Shown: in pieces, positions 23,701 through 31,324 of the stretch
Layout: each line of letters begins with the position of its first letter
Numbering within the stretch: position 1 is the stretch's first letter
DNA from: Sinomonas mesophila
Lineage (GTDB): Bacteria > Actinomycetota > Actinomycetes > Actinomycetales > Micrococcaceae
DNA length: 62,432 bases
Direction of reading: 5' to 3'
Assembly: GCF_001999765.1 (NCBI RefSeq)
Contig: NZ_MTIC01000028.1
Span: 1-62,432 of the forward strand
Translations under genes and position numbers: made by a program
The notes under the pieces: model-generated
The model's database searches: none
What the model was told of the DNA's origin: nothing
What the model saw: the letters and a program-made list of their open reading frames with translations, nothing else

Positions 23701-26253
23701 GGAAAGCCGGCCGTCGTGGTGCCCAACCACATGCTCGAGCAGTTCGCCCGCGAATGGCTCCAGCTCTACCCCCAGGCGCGCATCCTCGCCGCCTCGGTGG
23801 ACGACCTCGCCAAGGAGCGCCGGCGCCGCTTCGTCGCCCGCGTGGCCACGAACGACTGGGACGCGGTCATCATGACGCGCACCGCGTTCGAGCGGCTGCC
23901 GCTGAGCGACGCCGCCCTGGTGGACTACACCGAGCGGGAGCTAGACCGGATGCGCAGCGAGCTCGAGGCGGTCAAGACGCAGGCCCAGGGCCCCGGGCTG
24001 GCCGGGGCCGGGCTCGTGAAGCGGATGGAGAAGAAGCTGCTCGCCCGCGAGGAGGCCATCAAGGCCCTCCTGGACAAGCCCACCGACCCGGGGCTGAGCT
24101 TCGAGCAGTCCGGCATCGACTACCTCGTGGTCGACGAGCTGCACGACTACAAGAACCTGGACACCCCCTCGAACATCCCCGGGGCCGGGATCCACGGCTC
24201 CAAGCGCGCCTCCGACCTGCACATGAAGGCCGAGTACCTGCGCGGCCGCGAGGGCCGGCGGGTCATCACCGGAGCCACCGCGACCCCGATCGCGAACAGC
24301 GTCACCGAGATGTACGTGATGCAGCGCTACCTGCGTCCGGACCTACTCGAGGACGCGGGGATCGGCGACTTCAACACATGGGCCGCGACCTTCGGCCAGG
24401 TCGTGGAGGAGATGGAGCTCTCGGTCGCCGGCGGCGACCGGTTCAAGCTCAAGGCACGCTTCGCGAAGTTCCAGAACGTGCCCGAGCTGCTGCGCCTTTT
24501 CCACACCTTCGCGGACGTGAAGACGGCGGAGGACCTCAACCTCCCCGTCCCGGCCCTGGCGGCCCGGGACGGGGACGGCAGGAGGGCTCCGGCGCTGCAC
24601 TCTGTCCAGCCCACCCCGGAGCTGAGCGAGTACATACAGCGGATCGGCGAACGCGTCGACGCGATCGAGGGACGCCTGGTCGAGCCGACCGAGGACAACA
24701 TGCTCAAGGTCTCCACGGACGGGCGCAAGGCCGCCCTGGACATGCGCCTGGTCGACCCGGACATCAGGCCCCTCGGGGAGACGAAGGCCTCCGCCGCGGC
24801 CGCGCTGATCGCGCGGGTCTACGAGGAGGCGAAGGACCACGTGTACACCGACCCGGCCACCGGGGAAGCCGAGCCGGTGCGGGGTGCGCTGCAGATCGTC
24901 TTCTGCGACCAGGGCACGCCCGGGGACGGGTGGAACGTGTACGACGAGCTCAAGCGCCAGCTCGTCATACGCGGGGTACCGGGGCACATGGTCAGGTTCA
25001 TGCACGAGGCCAGGAACGACACCGAGAAGGCGCGCCTGTTCGCCGAGGCCCGTGCCGGCCATGTAGCCGTCCTGGTCGGCTCGACGCAGAAGATGGGCGT
25101 GGGCACGAACATCCAGAAGCGCGCGATCCACCTCGTGGACATGGACGCTCCGTGGCGGCCAGCCGATGTCGAGCAGCGCCACGGGCGCATCATCCGCCAG
25201 GGCAATCAGAACCCCGAGGTCCGCATCTCGCAGTTCGTCACCGTCGGCTCCTTCGACTCGTTCATGTGGCAGGGACTCGAGCGCAAGAGCCGCTTCATCA
25301 ACGCCATCATGAAGGGCCGGCTGGACGTGCGGGAGATCGAGGACATCGGGGACAACACCCTGTCCTTCGCGCAGGCCAAGGCGATCACTTCGGGGAACCC
25401 GCTGGTGCTGGAGAAGGCGAACGCCGACCAGGAGTTCAACCGGCTCAGCAAGCTCGAGCGCGCGCACCATCGGAACCTGATCGCGGTCGAGCACACCCGC
25501 AACGCCGAGCGCACCGCGCTGACCTCGGCGGCCGCGGACCTTCCCCTCATCCAGGCAGCGGTGGGGCGCGCGGTGGACACCGCCGGCGAGGCGTTCGCGA
25601 TGACCGTCCGCGGGACGCGGCTGACATCGCGCACTGATGCCGCCGCCGCCGTCCAGGACTGGGCCGCGGCGAACTCGCACCACGTGCTGAACCGGTACGC
25701 CACGAACGACCTCGGCGTGTTCGTCGAGCTCGGCGGACACGCCTTCAGAGCCCGGCTCATCGCGCCCTTCCCGGGCCAGAAGCCCACGGCGGAACTGAGC
25801 CTGGACGGGGTGCCGCGGACGGGGTTCGAGGTGGACCGGGACTCGCTGGTCAACGCCGACTTCGGCATCATCCGCCAGATGGAGAACCGCGTCGCAGCCC
25901 TGCCCAGACTCGCTGAGCGGACAGCCGAGCGGATGGCCGAGGCCGAAGCGAAGATCGCCGAGGCCGAGACAATGCTCGACCGCACGTTCAAGCACGCCGA
26001 GGCCCTTGCCGCGGCACGCGCCGAAGTGGAACGCGTTGACGCGGCCATCGCCGCGCGCAGCGACTCGTCAGCTGCGGATGAGCCCGCCACGGCCGAGCAC
26101 GGAATGGATCCGGAGACGGCGAGGATCGCGAGCCTGCGGGCACTGAGTTTCCCGTCCGCCTCGACACAGTCAAGGGCGACGGGGCCGGGCCTCCAAAGCC
26201 AGTCCGGGGCGCCGACCCCGGAGAGGAACAGGGACGTCGCGCGTGGACGCTAG
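20737..26253 (+). CDS. Giant DNA methyltransferase-helicase
   Basis: An open frame of 1838 residues. After the N-terminal start AKKAKGSIDGQLSFDLEALW comes a Gly/Pro/Arg-rich stretch (about 30-148) that is the out-of-frame shadow of another gene. Then follow the conserved FVPAGQDDLAPSGAKARV, an N6-methyltransferase-like domain (LEPGAGSGTF near 273, NVPF near 333) and an SF2 helicase: GAGKT near 968, DELH near 1132, TGATATP near 1180, and QRHGRIIRQGNQ near 1480. The C-terminus is coiled coil. Such proteins are hallmarks of large conjugative plasmids and are thought to protect incoming DNA; the exact activity is not established. GGAGGGGG precedes the GTG start. Confidence 0.85.
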   Translation: MAKKAKGSIDGQLSFDLEALWGAPEGDRDEQVRQAGRDDVEAGRPGQVRGAGGPGGVLHRPGGAGHGDGAGARDEDRRPGQAGGGIPGEGREAERSAEPGRGDSPGGDPGPAGDRGARDGDGRGPGQSALEPAGVAEPARPRDRRGGGQELGRFVPAGQDDLAPSGAKARVEANLEALRTLRTLQAEDRPATPDERSRLARWGSWGAQGVWQIFDEDRSEHAAQREELKRLLSEREYLAAKRTTVNAHYTDAAYVRAVWAAVERLGFTEGEVLEPGAGSGTFIGLAPEGARMTGVELDPVTAAIAQKLYPHAEVRSESFADTRYPAGHFDTVVGNVPFADIVLHDPRHNAGGHSMHNHFIIKSLGLTRPGGVVAVLTSSFTLDAGNPAARREMNAMADLIGAVRLPSGAHRRAAGTEAMTDLLVFRRREPGQEPASTLWETVHAKRIDGQITRVNAYFDEHPENLLGELRVGHGMYGEQTLQMTTDDLAAVPARLEAVLGAITARAIADGKGMTPRSAEQAAERAAWVPAERGLWEGHLSRTDTGFTVVQDGAQVDFPVPGTDGSRLKRGSQAEELAALLGIRDAARTLLELEAADVDDTVATDAARERLREAYRGYTGAFGPLNRFRLTGTGRTDEAGEPIMARRVPLAVAKFRQDPWSAVVFALEEYDESTQTAKEAPLLSTRQVSPRRPVLGADTAEDALAVTLDTTGRVDLATIAHLLGTDEDDARAQLGEAVYELPGTGELETRAAYLSGNVRAKLREAEAAAEHDPRFGVNAAALRAVQPEPLRMDEVEARIGAVWVSAADHERFLQEVLADDRASVVGTGSMWDVKASRHSLKATSEWGTQRMPAGEIFAQLLEQRSVRVTDEVDGRRVINQVETAAAQEKAQALQERFSEWVWEEPERAKRLIEEYNDRFNAIVLRDYTAEGEALTLPGLAKDFNPRPHQRAAVARMIAEPAVGLFHQVGAGKTAEMVMGVMELKRLGLAGKPAVVVPNHMLEQFAREWLQLYPQARILAASVDDLAKERRRRFVARVATNDWDAVIMTRTAFERLPLSDAALVDYTERELDRMRSELEAVKTQAQGPGLAGAGLVKRMEKKLLAREEAIKALLDKPTDPGLSFEQSGIDYLVVDELHDYKNLDTPSNIPGAGIHGSKRASDLHMKAEYLRGREGRRVITGATATPIANSVTEMYVMQRYLRPDLLEDAGIGDFNTWAATFGQVVEEMELSVAGGDRFKLKARFAKFQNVPELLRLFHTFADVKTAEDLNLPVPALAARDGDGRRAPALHSVQPTPELSEYIQRIGERVDAIEGRLVEPTEDNMLKVSTDGRKAALDMRLVDPDIRPLGETKASAAAALIARVYEEAKDHVYTDPATGEAEPVRGALQIVFCDQGTPGDGWNVYDELKRQLVIRGVPGHMVRFMHEARNDTEKARLFAEARAGHVAVLVGSTQKMGVGTNIQKRAIHLVDMDAPWRPADVEQRHGRIIRQGNQNPEVRISQFVTVGSFDSFMWQGLERKSRFINAIMKGRLDVREIEDIGDNTLSFAQAKAITSGNPLVLEKANADQEFNRLSKLERAHHRNLIAVEHTRNAERTALTSAAADLPLIQAAVGRAVDTAGEAFAMTVRGTRLTSRTDAAAAVQDWAAANSHHVLNRYATNDLGVFVELGGHAFRARLIAPFPGQKPTAELSLDGVPRTGFEVDRDSLVNADFGIIRQMENRVAALPRLAERTAERMAEAEAKIAEAETMLDRTFKHAEALAAARAEVERVDAAIAARSDSSAADEPATAEHGMDPETARIASLRALSFPSASTQSRATGPGLQSQSGAPTPERNRDVARGR
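20822..21190 (+). CDS. Conserved small protein nested out of frame in the helicase 5' end
   Basis: A 122-residue protein with the strongly conserved-looking opening NKYGRQAETMWKLAAPARYA, ELEDPEAFFTGLGEQAMEMV and PDRPGEAYLEKVGRLNAARN, then an acidic tail. Similar small proteins accompany actinobacterial methylase-helicase genes. Here the gene lies entirely inside the larger open frame, in another forward frame, with its own GGAGGGAG site and ATG at 20822. Its codon pattern, not the helicase frame, carries the coding signal in this interval. Function unknown. Confidence 0.75.
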   Translation: MNKYGRQAETMWKLAAPARYAELEDPEAFFTGLGEQAMEMVLELETKIAGPDRPGEAYLEKVGRLNAARNQAEEIARAEILAPPETEEPETETDEDPDNPRSNLLAWLSRRDREIDEEEGRS

Positions 26254-26267
26254 GAGCCGAACGGGAA

Positions 26268-26333
26268 GAGCCGGGGCCGCACTGTCATCCAGTGCGGCCC
26301 CGGCTCTCGTGTCTGATCCCGGTGGGCCCGTCC
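26268..26333. repeat. 66-bp hairpin repeat, copy 1 (also terminator)
   Basis: The repeat starts GAGCCGGGGCCGCACTG and continues through its perfect complement CAGTGCGGCCCCGGCTC around TCATC, then runs into a shared tail ending GGTGGGCCCGTCC. It matches copy 2 at 27758-27823 at 63 of 66 positions. The long GC stem right after the helicase stop should act as a bidirectional terminator. The two copies bracket the Pycsar genes. Confidence 0.8.
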
Positions 26334-26364
26334 CCACGGGTCGTCTGGTCAATTCAACGCCGTT

Positions 26365-26901
26365 CTAGTGATGGACACTCGAAAGCATCATTCCGGAAAT
26401 GCCCAGACACACGCCGGCGACGACTCCCAGAGCCATGGATCGCTGAACCCATTTGTGCTTGTCCCAGGCTACGTCAGCCATGACGACGATCTGGCGGGTG
26501 ATCATCGGCAACATATCGTGCTCCTTGAACGCATCAACCAATCTGTCTGGATCCCAATGCCGCGCATGGCCGAAGTAGATGAAATTCTCCTCGGCTGTCT
26601 TCAGCAGATCCTTGGATTTGAGGCGTGGGATGACACACATCAGGGCGCAAAACATCCCGCACAGAAGGGCGACGATACCGGCCCAGTAGAGGAAGGGCGG
26701 TAGTCCAGACGGCATGGATGCGAATATGCGGTTGGTGGCGGAGAGAGCAACGGTGATGCCCAGGGTGGCGGACTCGATCGTGAAGGCAAAGCTCGCCTTG
26801 GTGTCAACCTTTCCCGTCCAATCGACTTGCGCCGCATGGACTTTCCACGCCTGCTCGATGGCTTGCTTGTCCCGCTCCGGGTGACCCGCTTCCGGCACCA
26901 C
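26365..26901 (-). CDS. Pycsar membrane effector (PycTM-like)
   Basis: This 178-residue protein fits the Pycsar effector family. An N-terminal helical segment holds DWTGKVDTKASFAFTIESA. Membrane helices follow at about 45-65 and 70-95 and close to the C-terminus (MALGVVAGVCLGISGMML). The intervening cytosolic loop contains FIYFGHARHWDP and RQIVVMADVAWDKHKWV. In characterised systems PycTM binds cCMP or cUMP and disrupts the inner membrane, stopping phage growth by cell death. GTG at 26901 lies one base after the cyclase stop, so the two are co-translated. The gene is lower in GC than its neighbours. Confidence 0.82.
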   Translation of the reverse strand: MVPEAGHPERDKQAIEQAWKVHAAQVDWTGKVDTKASFAFTIESATLGITVALSATNRIFASMPSGLPPFLYWAGIVALLCGMFCALMCVIPRLKSKDLLKTAEENFIYFGHARHWDPDRLVDAFKEHDMLPMITRQIVVMADVAWDKHKWVQRSMALGVVAGVCLGISGMMLSSVHH

Positions 26902-26902
26902 G

Positions 26903-27625
26903 TCAGAAGCTCCAGCGATAGCTGGACTTGTAGTACGGGTAGGTCAGCCCACCCATCGGGAGGTCGTAGGTGCCGAACCACATGTTCGTTCCCTTGCTCG
27001 TGATCGCCGGTTCGGTGAGGTTGTTGTAGGTTCCTTTGCCAATGAAGGTGTTGTACGCGCCATCTCGAAGATCACTCAGCTTGGCGGCAAGGTTGGGCGC
27101 GGTGCCGATGGACACCAGATCGTCATTTCCTCGGAAGCCTGCACGGACCAGAAGCGCCTGGCCGCTCGCGATGCCACAGGCATGCTTCAGGGTCCAGCCG
27201 CTCGTCTTGATCGACTTGAAGTTAGCGCTGATGGCGGGTTGGACCAGCTCACCCATAGCCCACTTGATCTGCATCGCTGCCTTGACTGAACGATTGAACC
27301 GGTCGGTGCCGGCGAAGATCCCCATCACACGATCCCCATCGAAGCTACGGATGTGTCCGTTGTGTGCCCGGATGATGCGTGTGCTCACTACGAGATAGGC
27401 CTTCATGACGCGGGCAACAGTATCGGCTGGAGAGGCTGCGACGAGTCCCGACGAGTCAGCCATGTCGGCGTAGAGGTAGGTGGCTGGCAGGTACACCCCC
27501 TCCGAGTAGCCCATCTTGTCTGGCTCGGGCACGGACTGGAGCGTGGTGTCCGTCCTGGTTGTGGTGTTCAGTGACGTGTAGACGGTCTTCTGGATGTCAC
27601 TTTCAACGTCGTCCTTGAGTGCCAA
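26903..27625 (-). CDS. Pycsar nucleotide cyclase (PycC-like)
   Basis: A 240-residue class III nucleotidyl cyclase. The domain begins with YLYADMADSSGLV (metal-binding Asp54) and has the second metal Asp98 in RSFDGDRVMGIFAG. HACGIASGQALLVRAG and VSIGTAPNLAAKLSD follow, as in adenylate/guanylate cyclases. Next to a PycTM-type effector it is best read as a pyrimidine cyclase making cCMP or cUMP upon phage infection. The start is taken as TTG 27625, with AGGGGGGA six bases upstream; a GTG at 27679 would add 18 residues. Substrate choice cannot be told from sequence here. Confidence 0.82.
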   Translation of the reverse strand: MALKDDVESDIQKTVYTSLNTTTRTDTTLQSVPEPDKMGYSEGVYLPATYLYADMADSSGLVAASPADTVARVMKAYLVVSTRIIRAHNGHIRSFDGDRVMGIFAGTDRFNRSVKAAMQIKWAMGELVQPAISANFKSIKTSGWTLKHACGIASGQALLVRAGFRGNDDLVSIGTAPNLAAKLSDLRDGAYNTFIGKGTYNNLTEPAITSKGTNMWFGTYDLPMGGLTYPYYKSSYRWSF

Positions 27626-27757
27626 TGAAGTCCCCCCTGTTGATCCGGCTGCAGCCAGCCTACCGACTCCCTCCGACACTCAAGGGGGTTCTTCCGCGGC
27701 CTGTGGATGGGTGTTGAGTCACCCATGTCTGGACGAATCTGGACTGAGTTCTTGGGC

Positions 27758-27823
27758 GAGCCGGGGCCGCACTGTCATCCAGTGCGGCCCCGGCTCTCTT
27801 GTCTGATCTTGGTGGGCCCGTCC
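27758..27823. repeat. 66-bp hairpin repeat, copy 2 (also terminator)
   Basis: Second copy of the 66-bp element found at 26268-26333, in the same orientation and with three mismatches, all outside the stem. It lies upstream of the cyclase gene. Together the two copies frame a 1.4-kb cassette containing only the Pycsar pair. Confidence 0.8.
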
Positions 27824-27977
27824 GCGTGGTGCCCCATGCGTGAGTCCGCGGAATCAAGCCGCCTTAGAATGCGGCCTACAACCCACGGTCCGGCTGCCGC
27901 GGGACGCACTCGACGCCTCCCGGCGCCTCGTCTTAAGCCATCCTCTGGCGACCACAGTGGGCGGCGGGACGGGTGGC

Positions 27978-28295
27978 TCAGTCTTGGTCCATGGGGGAGT
28001 CGGCCGTGGCCTCGGCTGCCCGCTGACGGGGCGCGGTGCGCACCTTCCGCGGCCGACCGCCGAGCTTCTTCGAGGGCTGCTCGATGCCGAAGCCCTTCAG
28101 GTCGGATTCGGTCCAGCCCTGCCGCAGTGCGGCGCGGTACTTGGCGAGGTGGTCATCGTCCGCCGCGGCGAGCTCCGCTCGGGCGTCTGCGCTGCGCTTC
28201 GCGGCGGAGGCGTACTCCTTGACGGCGGTGATGCGGTCGTTGCGGTCCTGCTCGAGTTTGCGGTGGGCGGCCTCTTCGATCTGCTGGATGTCCAT
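27978..28295 (-). CDS. Small charged coiled-coil protein
   Basis: A 105-residue protein starting DIQQIEEAAHRKLEQDRNDR, strongly helical through residue 60, with a basic C-terminal tail (KKLGGRPRKVRTAPRQR). The basic tail and the location next to the mobilisation genes suggest DNA binding, but no family is recognised. It is divergent from mobC across a 260-bp region that probably holds oriT. Confidence 0.6.
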   Translation of the reverse strand: MDIQQIEEAAHRKLEQDRNDRITAVKEYASAAKRSADARAELAAADDDHLAKYRAALRQGWTESDLKGFGIEQPSKKLGGRPRKVRTAPRQRAAEATADSPMDQD

Positions 28296-28445
28296 GCGGC
28301 CAGCCTACTGACGGGGAGGCACCGATCCGCGGAACGGCGCGGCCGCGGTTCGCATCCGGAACGCAGGCGCGTCTGCGGGGTTTCCGGCGAATCGCCACCA
28401 GAGGTTCCTGAAACCACCGAAGCCCCCGGGGAGGAGCAAGCTATA

Positions 28446-28465
28446 CATTTACCCGGGGGTAAATG
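28446..28465. promoter_or_regulatory. Perfect palindrome in the putative oriT region
   Basis: CATTTACCC (28446-28454) and GGGTAAATG (28457-28465) form a perfect nine-base inverted repeat with a two-base centre. It is an AT-containing island in the 28296-28558 intergenic region just upstream of mobC and the relaxase. Nick regions of mobilisable plasmids usually carry such repeats in this place, so it may be oriT or a relaxosome/regulatory binding site. Confidence 0.5.
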
Positions 28466-28558
28466 GCGTGTCGTTCCGGGCTGTGGCCCGTCCCGCTGCC
28501 AGACTGGCGTCTGGATCCCCGAGGTCTCGGGGTCGCTGCGCTGGCTGGAAGGGGTGTC

Positions 28559-28951
28559 ATGGCGGAGTCTCAGTCCGTGCGCCGGTTGGGGAAGTCGCGC
28601 CGTGACAACGAACCGGGCGGGCGGTCGAAGCGGGTCGAGGTCTACGTCACCGAGACCGAGAAGGCTGCACTGATCGTGCGGGCGGCCCAGGCGGGTGTGA
28701 CGGTGCCCCGGCTGCTGTTCGACGGGGCCTTCGCCGAGGCGGGGGAGAGCGCGCATGAGCGGCGCGCGCTTGCCACGGAGCTGCTCGGCATCCGCACCCT
28801 TCTGGGTGCCGTGTCCAACAACGTCAACCAGATCGCCAGGCACGCGAACGCAACGGGGGAGTTCCCCGAGGACGCGGCCGCGACCGTGGCCGCCGCGCAC
28901 CGGCTGATGGCGCGCATCGACGAGGCCGTGATGCGGGTGATGAACCCATGA
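28559..28951 (+). CDS. MobC-family relaxosome accessory protein
   Basis: A 130-residue protein with the MobC core: a ribbon-helix-helix-like start (RVEVYVTETEKAALIVRAAQ, then VTVPRLLFDGAF) and the C-terminal hallmark LLGAVSNNVNQIARHANATG. MobC binds oriT and helps the relaxase open the nick site. ATG at 28559 is chosen where the homologous part begins. The stop overlaps the relaxase start (ATGA). Confidence 0.88.
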   Translation: MAESQSVRRLGKSRRDNEPGGRSKRVEVYVTETEKAALIVRAAQAGVTVPRLLFDGAFAEAGESAHERRALATELLGIRTLLGAVSNNVNQIARHANATGEFPEDAAATVAAAHRLMARIDEAVMRVMNP

Positions 28952-30552
28952 TGCCGAACATCACCAAGGGCGACCGGATGATCGGACTGATCAACTACCT
29001 CGTCGGCCCGGGGCGCGCGAACGAGCACACGGACCAGCGGCTCATCGCCACGTCGGAGTCGATCGTCAGCGTCGAGGTCGGGCAGCGCCTGTACGCCGAG
29101 TCGGCACTGCGGCTCGGCCGCGAGCTCGACCTCCCCCGGAGCGTTTTCGGCACGGGCACCACCAAGCACCACGTCTTCCACGTGTCGCTGAGCCTGCCCG
29201 CGGACGAGGGGCAGCTGGACGACGAGGCCTGGGGGAAGATCGCGAACGACTTCGCGGAGAAGATGGGCTTCACCGGCAGCGACGGCAAGCCGCCCTGCCG
29301 GTGGGTTGCCATTCACCACGGCTCCAGCAAGGCCGGCAACGACCACATCCACCTGGCCGTGTCCATGGTGCGCGAGGACGGCACGCGCTGGAGCCAGCAC
29401 AAGGACTTCAAGCGCGCCCAGGACGCCTGCGCCGAGCTCGAGGTGAAGCACGGGCTGCGCGTCGTGCGCGGCGCCCACGCCGAGCGCGGCTACCACCCCA
29501 AGGAGCGCGAACGCGCCGCCGCGATGGGAGCACCCGAGCTGGACCGCGACCGGCTCCAGCGCGCCGTCCGCGCCGTGTCCACGGCGAGCCTGGACGAGGC
29601 AGAGTTCGTCCGCAGGCTGCGCCGCTCCGGAGTCCTGGCCCGGCCCCGCTTCGCCACCGGCACCAAGGACCAGATCGTCGGCTACTCCGTAGCCCTCAAA
29701 CCGGCGATCAGGGGCGAGCGCGCGGTGTGGTTCGGCGGCGGCCGTCTCGCCAAGGACCTCACCCTCCCGAAGCTCCGCGAAGGCTGGAACGTCACTCCGG
29801 AGACGATGGCGGCGGCACTGTCCGAGTGGCAAGCAGCCGCCGATGGCAAGCGCATCTCCGCGCAGGGACGCGAGGCGCACGAGCCCACCGCCGAAGAGTG
29901 GGCGAAGCACACTGCAGAGGTCGGCGCGCTGTACGAGCGGATGAAGACGATTCCGCTCGACGACGACGCGCTGTGGGCCCAGATCGCGCGCGAGACCGCC
30001 GGCGCGTTCGCGGCCTGGAGCCTGCGCACCGAATCCGTTCCCGGGCCGCTGGCCGACACCGCCAAGGCCCTGGCCCGCACGGCGCAGCTGCGCCGGTTCC
30101 CACCCCGGATCGAGCACGCCCCGATGCCGAGTGCCAAGGGCGCGGGCATGCTGCTCATACAGACCGCCGTGGGGCCCTCTACCGCGGCCGGGCATGCCCT
30201 GCTGCTCGCGCAGCTTCGCAACACCATGCGCGCCATCCACGACATGCACCAGGCAGCGGGCGGCCTCCGCGACGCCGAGCGCGTCAGGGACGCAGCGATG
30301 AACAAGCTCACTCTGGTGAGAGGGAACCTCAAGGCCCTACAGGAGCAGCACGAGATGGCCCACGCGGCTGTATCCGCTGGTTCCCGTTGGCTCGATGCGG
30401 CCCCGCGCACCGAGAGCGAGCAGGAGAAGGTCCAGCGCCTCGTTGGCCAGTCGTTCCCCCACGCACCAGCCGCGGCAGCCAGCGCGCCCGGCGAGAAGGC
30501 CCAGCCAAGCAACCGCGAGGCAGAGGCCAAGGACCGTCGGAGAAACCGATGA
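28948..30552 (+). CDS. Relaxase / mobilisation nuclease (MobA/VirD2 type)
   Basis: A 534-residue relaxase. Motif I, with the probable nucleophile Tyr17, is in GLINYLVGPGRANEH. The metal-binding histidines are in KHHVFHVSLSL and GNDHIHLAVSM (His133, His135). The remaining two-thirds is helical and positively charged. It should nick oriT, stay covalently attached to the 5' end and be recruited by the coupling protein encoded at 41487-43427. It is translationally coupled to mobC. Confidence 0.93.
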   Translation: MMPNITKGDRMIGLINYLVGPGRANEHTDQRLIATSESIVSVEVGQRLYAESALRLGRELDLPRSVFGTGTTKHHVFHVSLSLPADEGQLDDEAWGKIANDFAEKMGFTGSDGKPPCRWVAIHHGSSKAGNDHIHLAVSMVREDGTRWSQHKDFKRAQDACAELEVKHGLRVVRGAHAERGYHPKERERAAAMGAPELDRDRLQRAVRAVSTASLDEAEFVRRLRRSGVLARPRFATGTKDQIVGYSVALKPAIRGERAVWFGGGRLAKDLTLPKLREGWNVTPETMAAALSEWQAAADGKRISAQGREAHEPTAEEWAKHTAEVGALYERMKTIPLDDDALWAQIARETAGAFAAWSLRTESVPGPLADTAKALARTAQLRRFPPRIEHAPMPSAKGAGMLLIQTAVGPSTAAGHALLLAQLRNTMRAIHDMHQAAGGLRDAERVRDAAMNKLTLVRGNLKALQEQHEMAHAAVSAGSRWLDAAPRTESEQEKVQRLVGQSFPHAPAAAASAPGEKAQPSNREAEAKDRRRNR

Positions 30553-30621
30553 GGACATGTACGCCCTCCTCCGACGCCGGCCATGCCACGGTCCCCGAGG
30601 CCTGCGTCAGGAAACCCTGAC

Positions 30622-31122
30622 GTGCTCTGGGAAGCCATTGACGGCCGCCACGGCGGTGCCATCGTCGCCGTTCTCGCTGACGGCTGGCCCACCCTTCCGC
30701 TCACTGCCCAGGCGGTCATGGTCCAGCGCCTCGAAGGGCTCGCCCTCGTCGAGGACGATGACGTGCACGGCTGGCGCGCCACCTGCACCTGCTTCTGGCA
30801 GGGAGAGCCCTGGACACGGCTCCACGAGCCCGGCCGAACCGATCTCGACCGACGACAGGCGAGCCTCCGGCCCGGGTCGCCCTGCGATCCACCGATGCCC
30901 GTTCTGCAGTCCCTCCACGCCGAGTGGCGGGCCCACGCTGATCGGGAGGTCGCCCTGACCGAGCTGGCCGCCGCCAGGCGTGAGCAGGAGGCCGTGGAGC
31001 GGCGCCTCGAGCGCGCGGCAGCCGCCGGCCGGGCCGCAGGACTCTCCTGGGAGGAGATCGGGCAGGCCACCGGCATGAGGCGCCAATCCGCGCACCAGCG
31101 CTGGCGGAACGCCGCCTTGTAG
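30622..31122 (+). CDS. Hypothetical protein with C-terminal HTH
   Basis: A 166-residue protein. The N-terminal part (VLWEAIDGRHGGAIVAVLAD) and a cysteine pair in TCTCFW precede a helical region rich in Arg and Glu. The C-terminal helix-turn-helix is AGLSWEEIGQATGMRRQSAHQRW. GTG at 30622 has AGGAAA upstream; ATG 30583 is possible. It follows the relaxase by 70 bp and may regulate mobilisation. Confidence 0.65.
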   Translation: MLWEAIDGRHGGAIVAVLADGWPTLPLTAQAVMVQRLEGLALVEDDDVHGWRATCTCFWQGEPWTRLHEPGRTDLDRRQASLRPGSPCDPPMPVLQSLHAEWRAHADREVALTELAAARREQEAVERRLERAAAAGRAAGLSWEEIGQATGMRRQSAHQRWRNAAL

Positions 31123-31178
31123 CGCGACCGAGCCCTCGATCAGGCCTGATCCTGACCGCTCGGGCCCCACAGGACCTC

Positions 31179-31206
31179 CAATTGTCCAGAGCGCTCTGGA
31201 CAATTG
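31179..31206. promoter_or_regulatory. 28-bp perfect palindrome
   Basis: The 14-base arm CAATTGTCCAGAGC (31179-31192) is followed directly by its exact complement (31193-31206), with no spacer. It lies between the convergent genes ending at 31122 and 31325. A spacer-less palindrome this long is more like a protein-binding or recombination site than an ordinary terminator, since it cannot form a relaxed loop without melting the centre. Confidence 0.6.
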
Positions 31207-31324
31207 CCGGAGGCGGCCCACGTGCACGGCTAGTGCGGCGCAATCCCCGACCGATTCGGCTAGCCCCGGTTGCAGCAGTGGTTGGCGCTTCTACCGGCTG
31301 AGTAGAGGTCTCGTCGACGGACTA

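Noticed and set aside
21871-23730. 619-residue minus-strand open frame inside the methylase-helicase
   Set aside because: No recognisable motif or ribosome site. The plus strand carries conserved methyltransferase sequence throughout.
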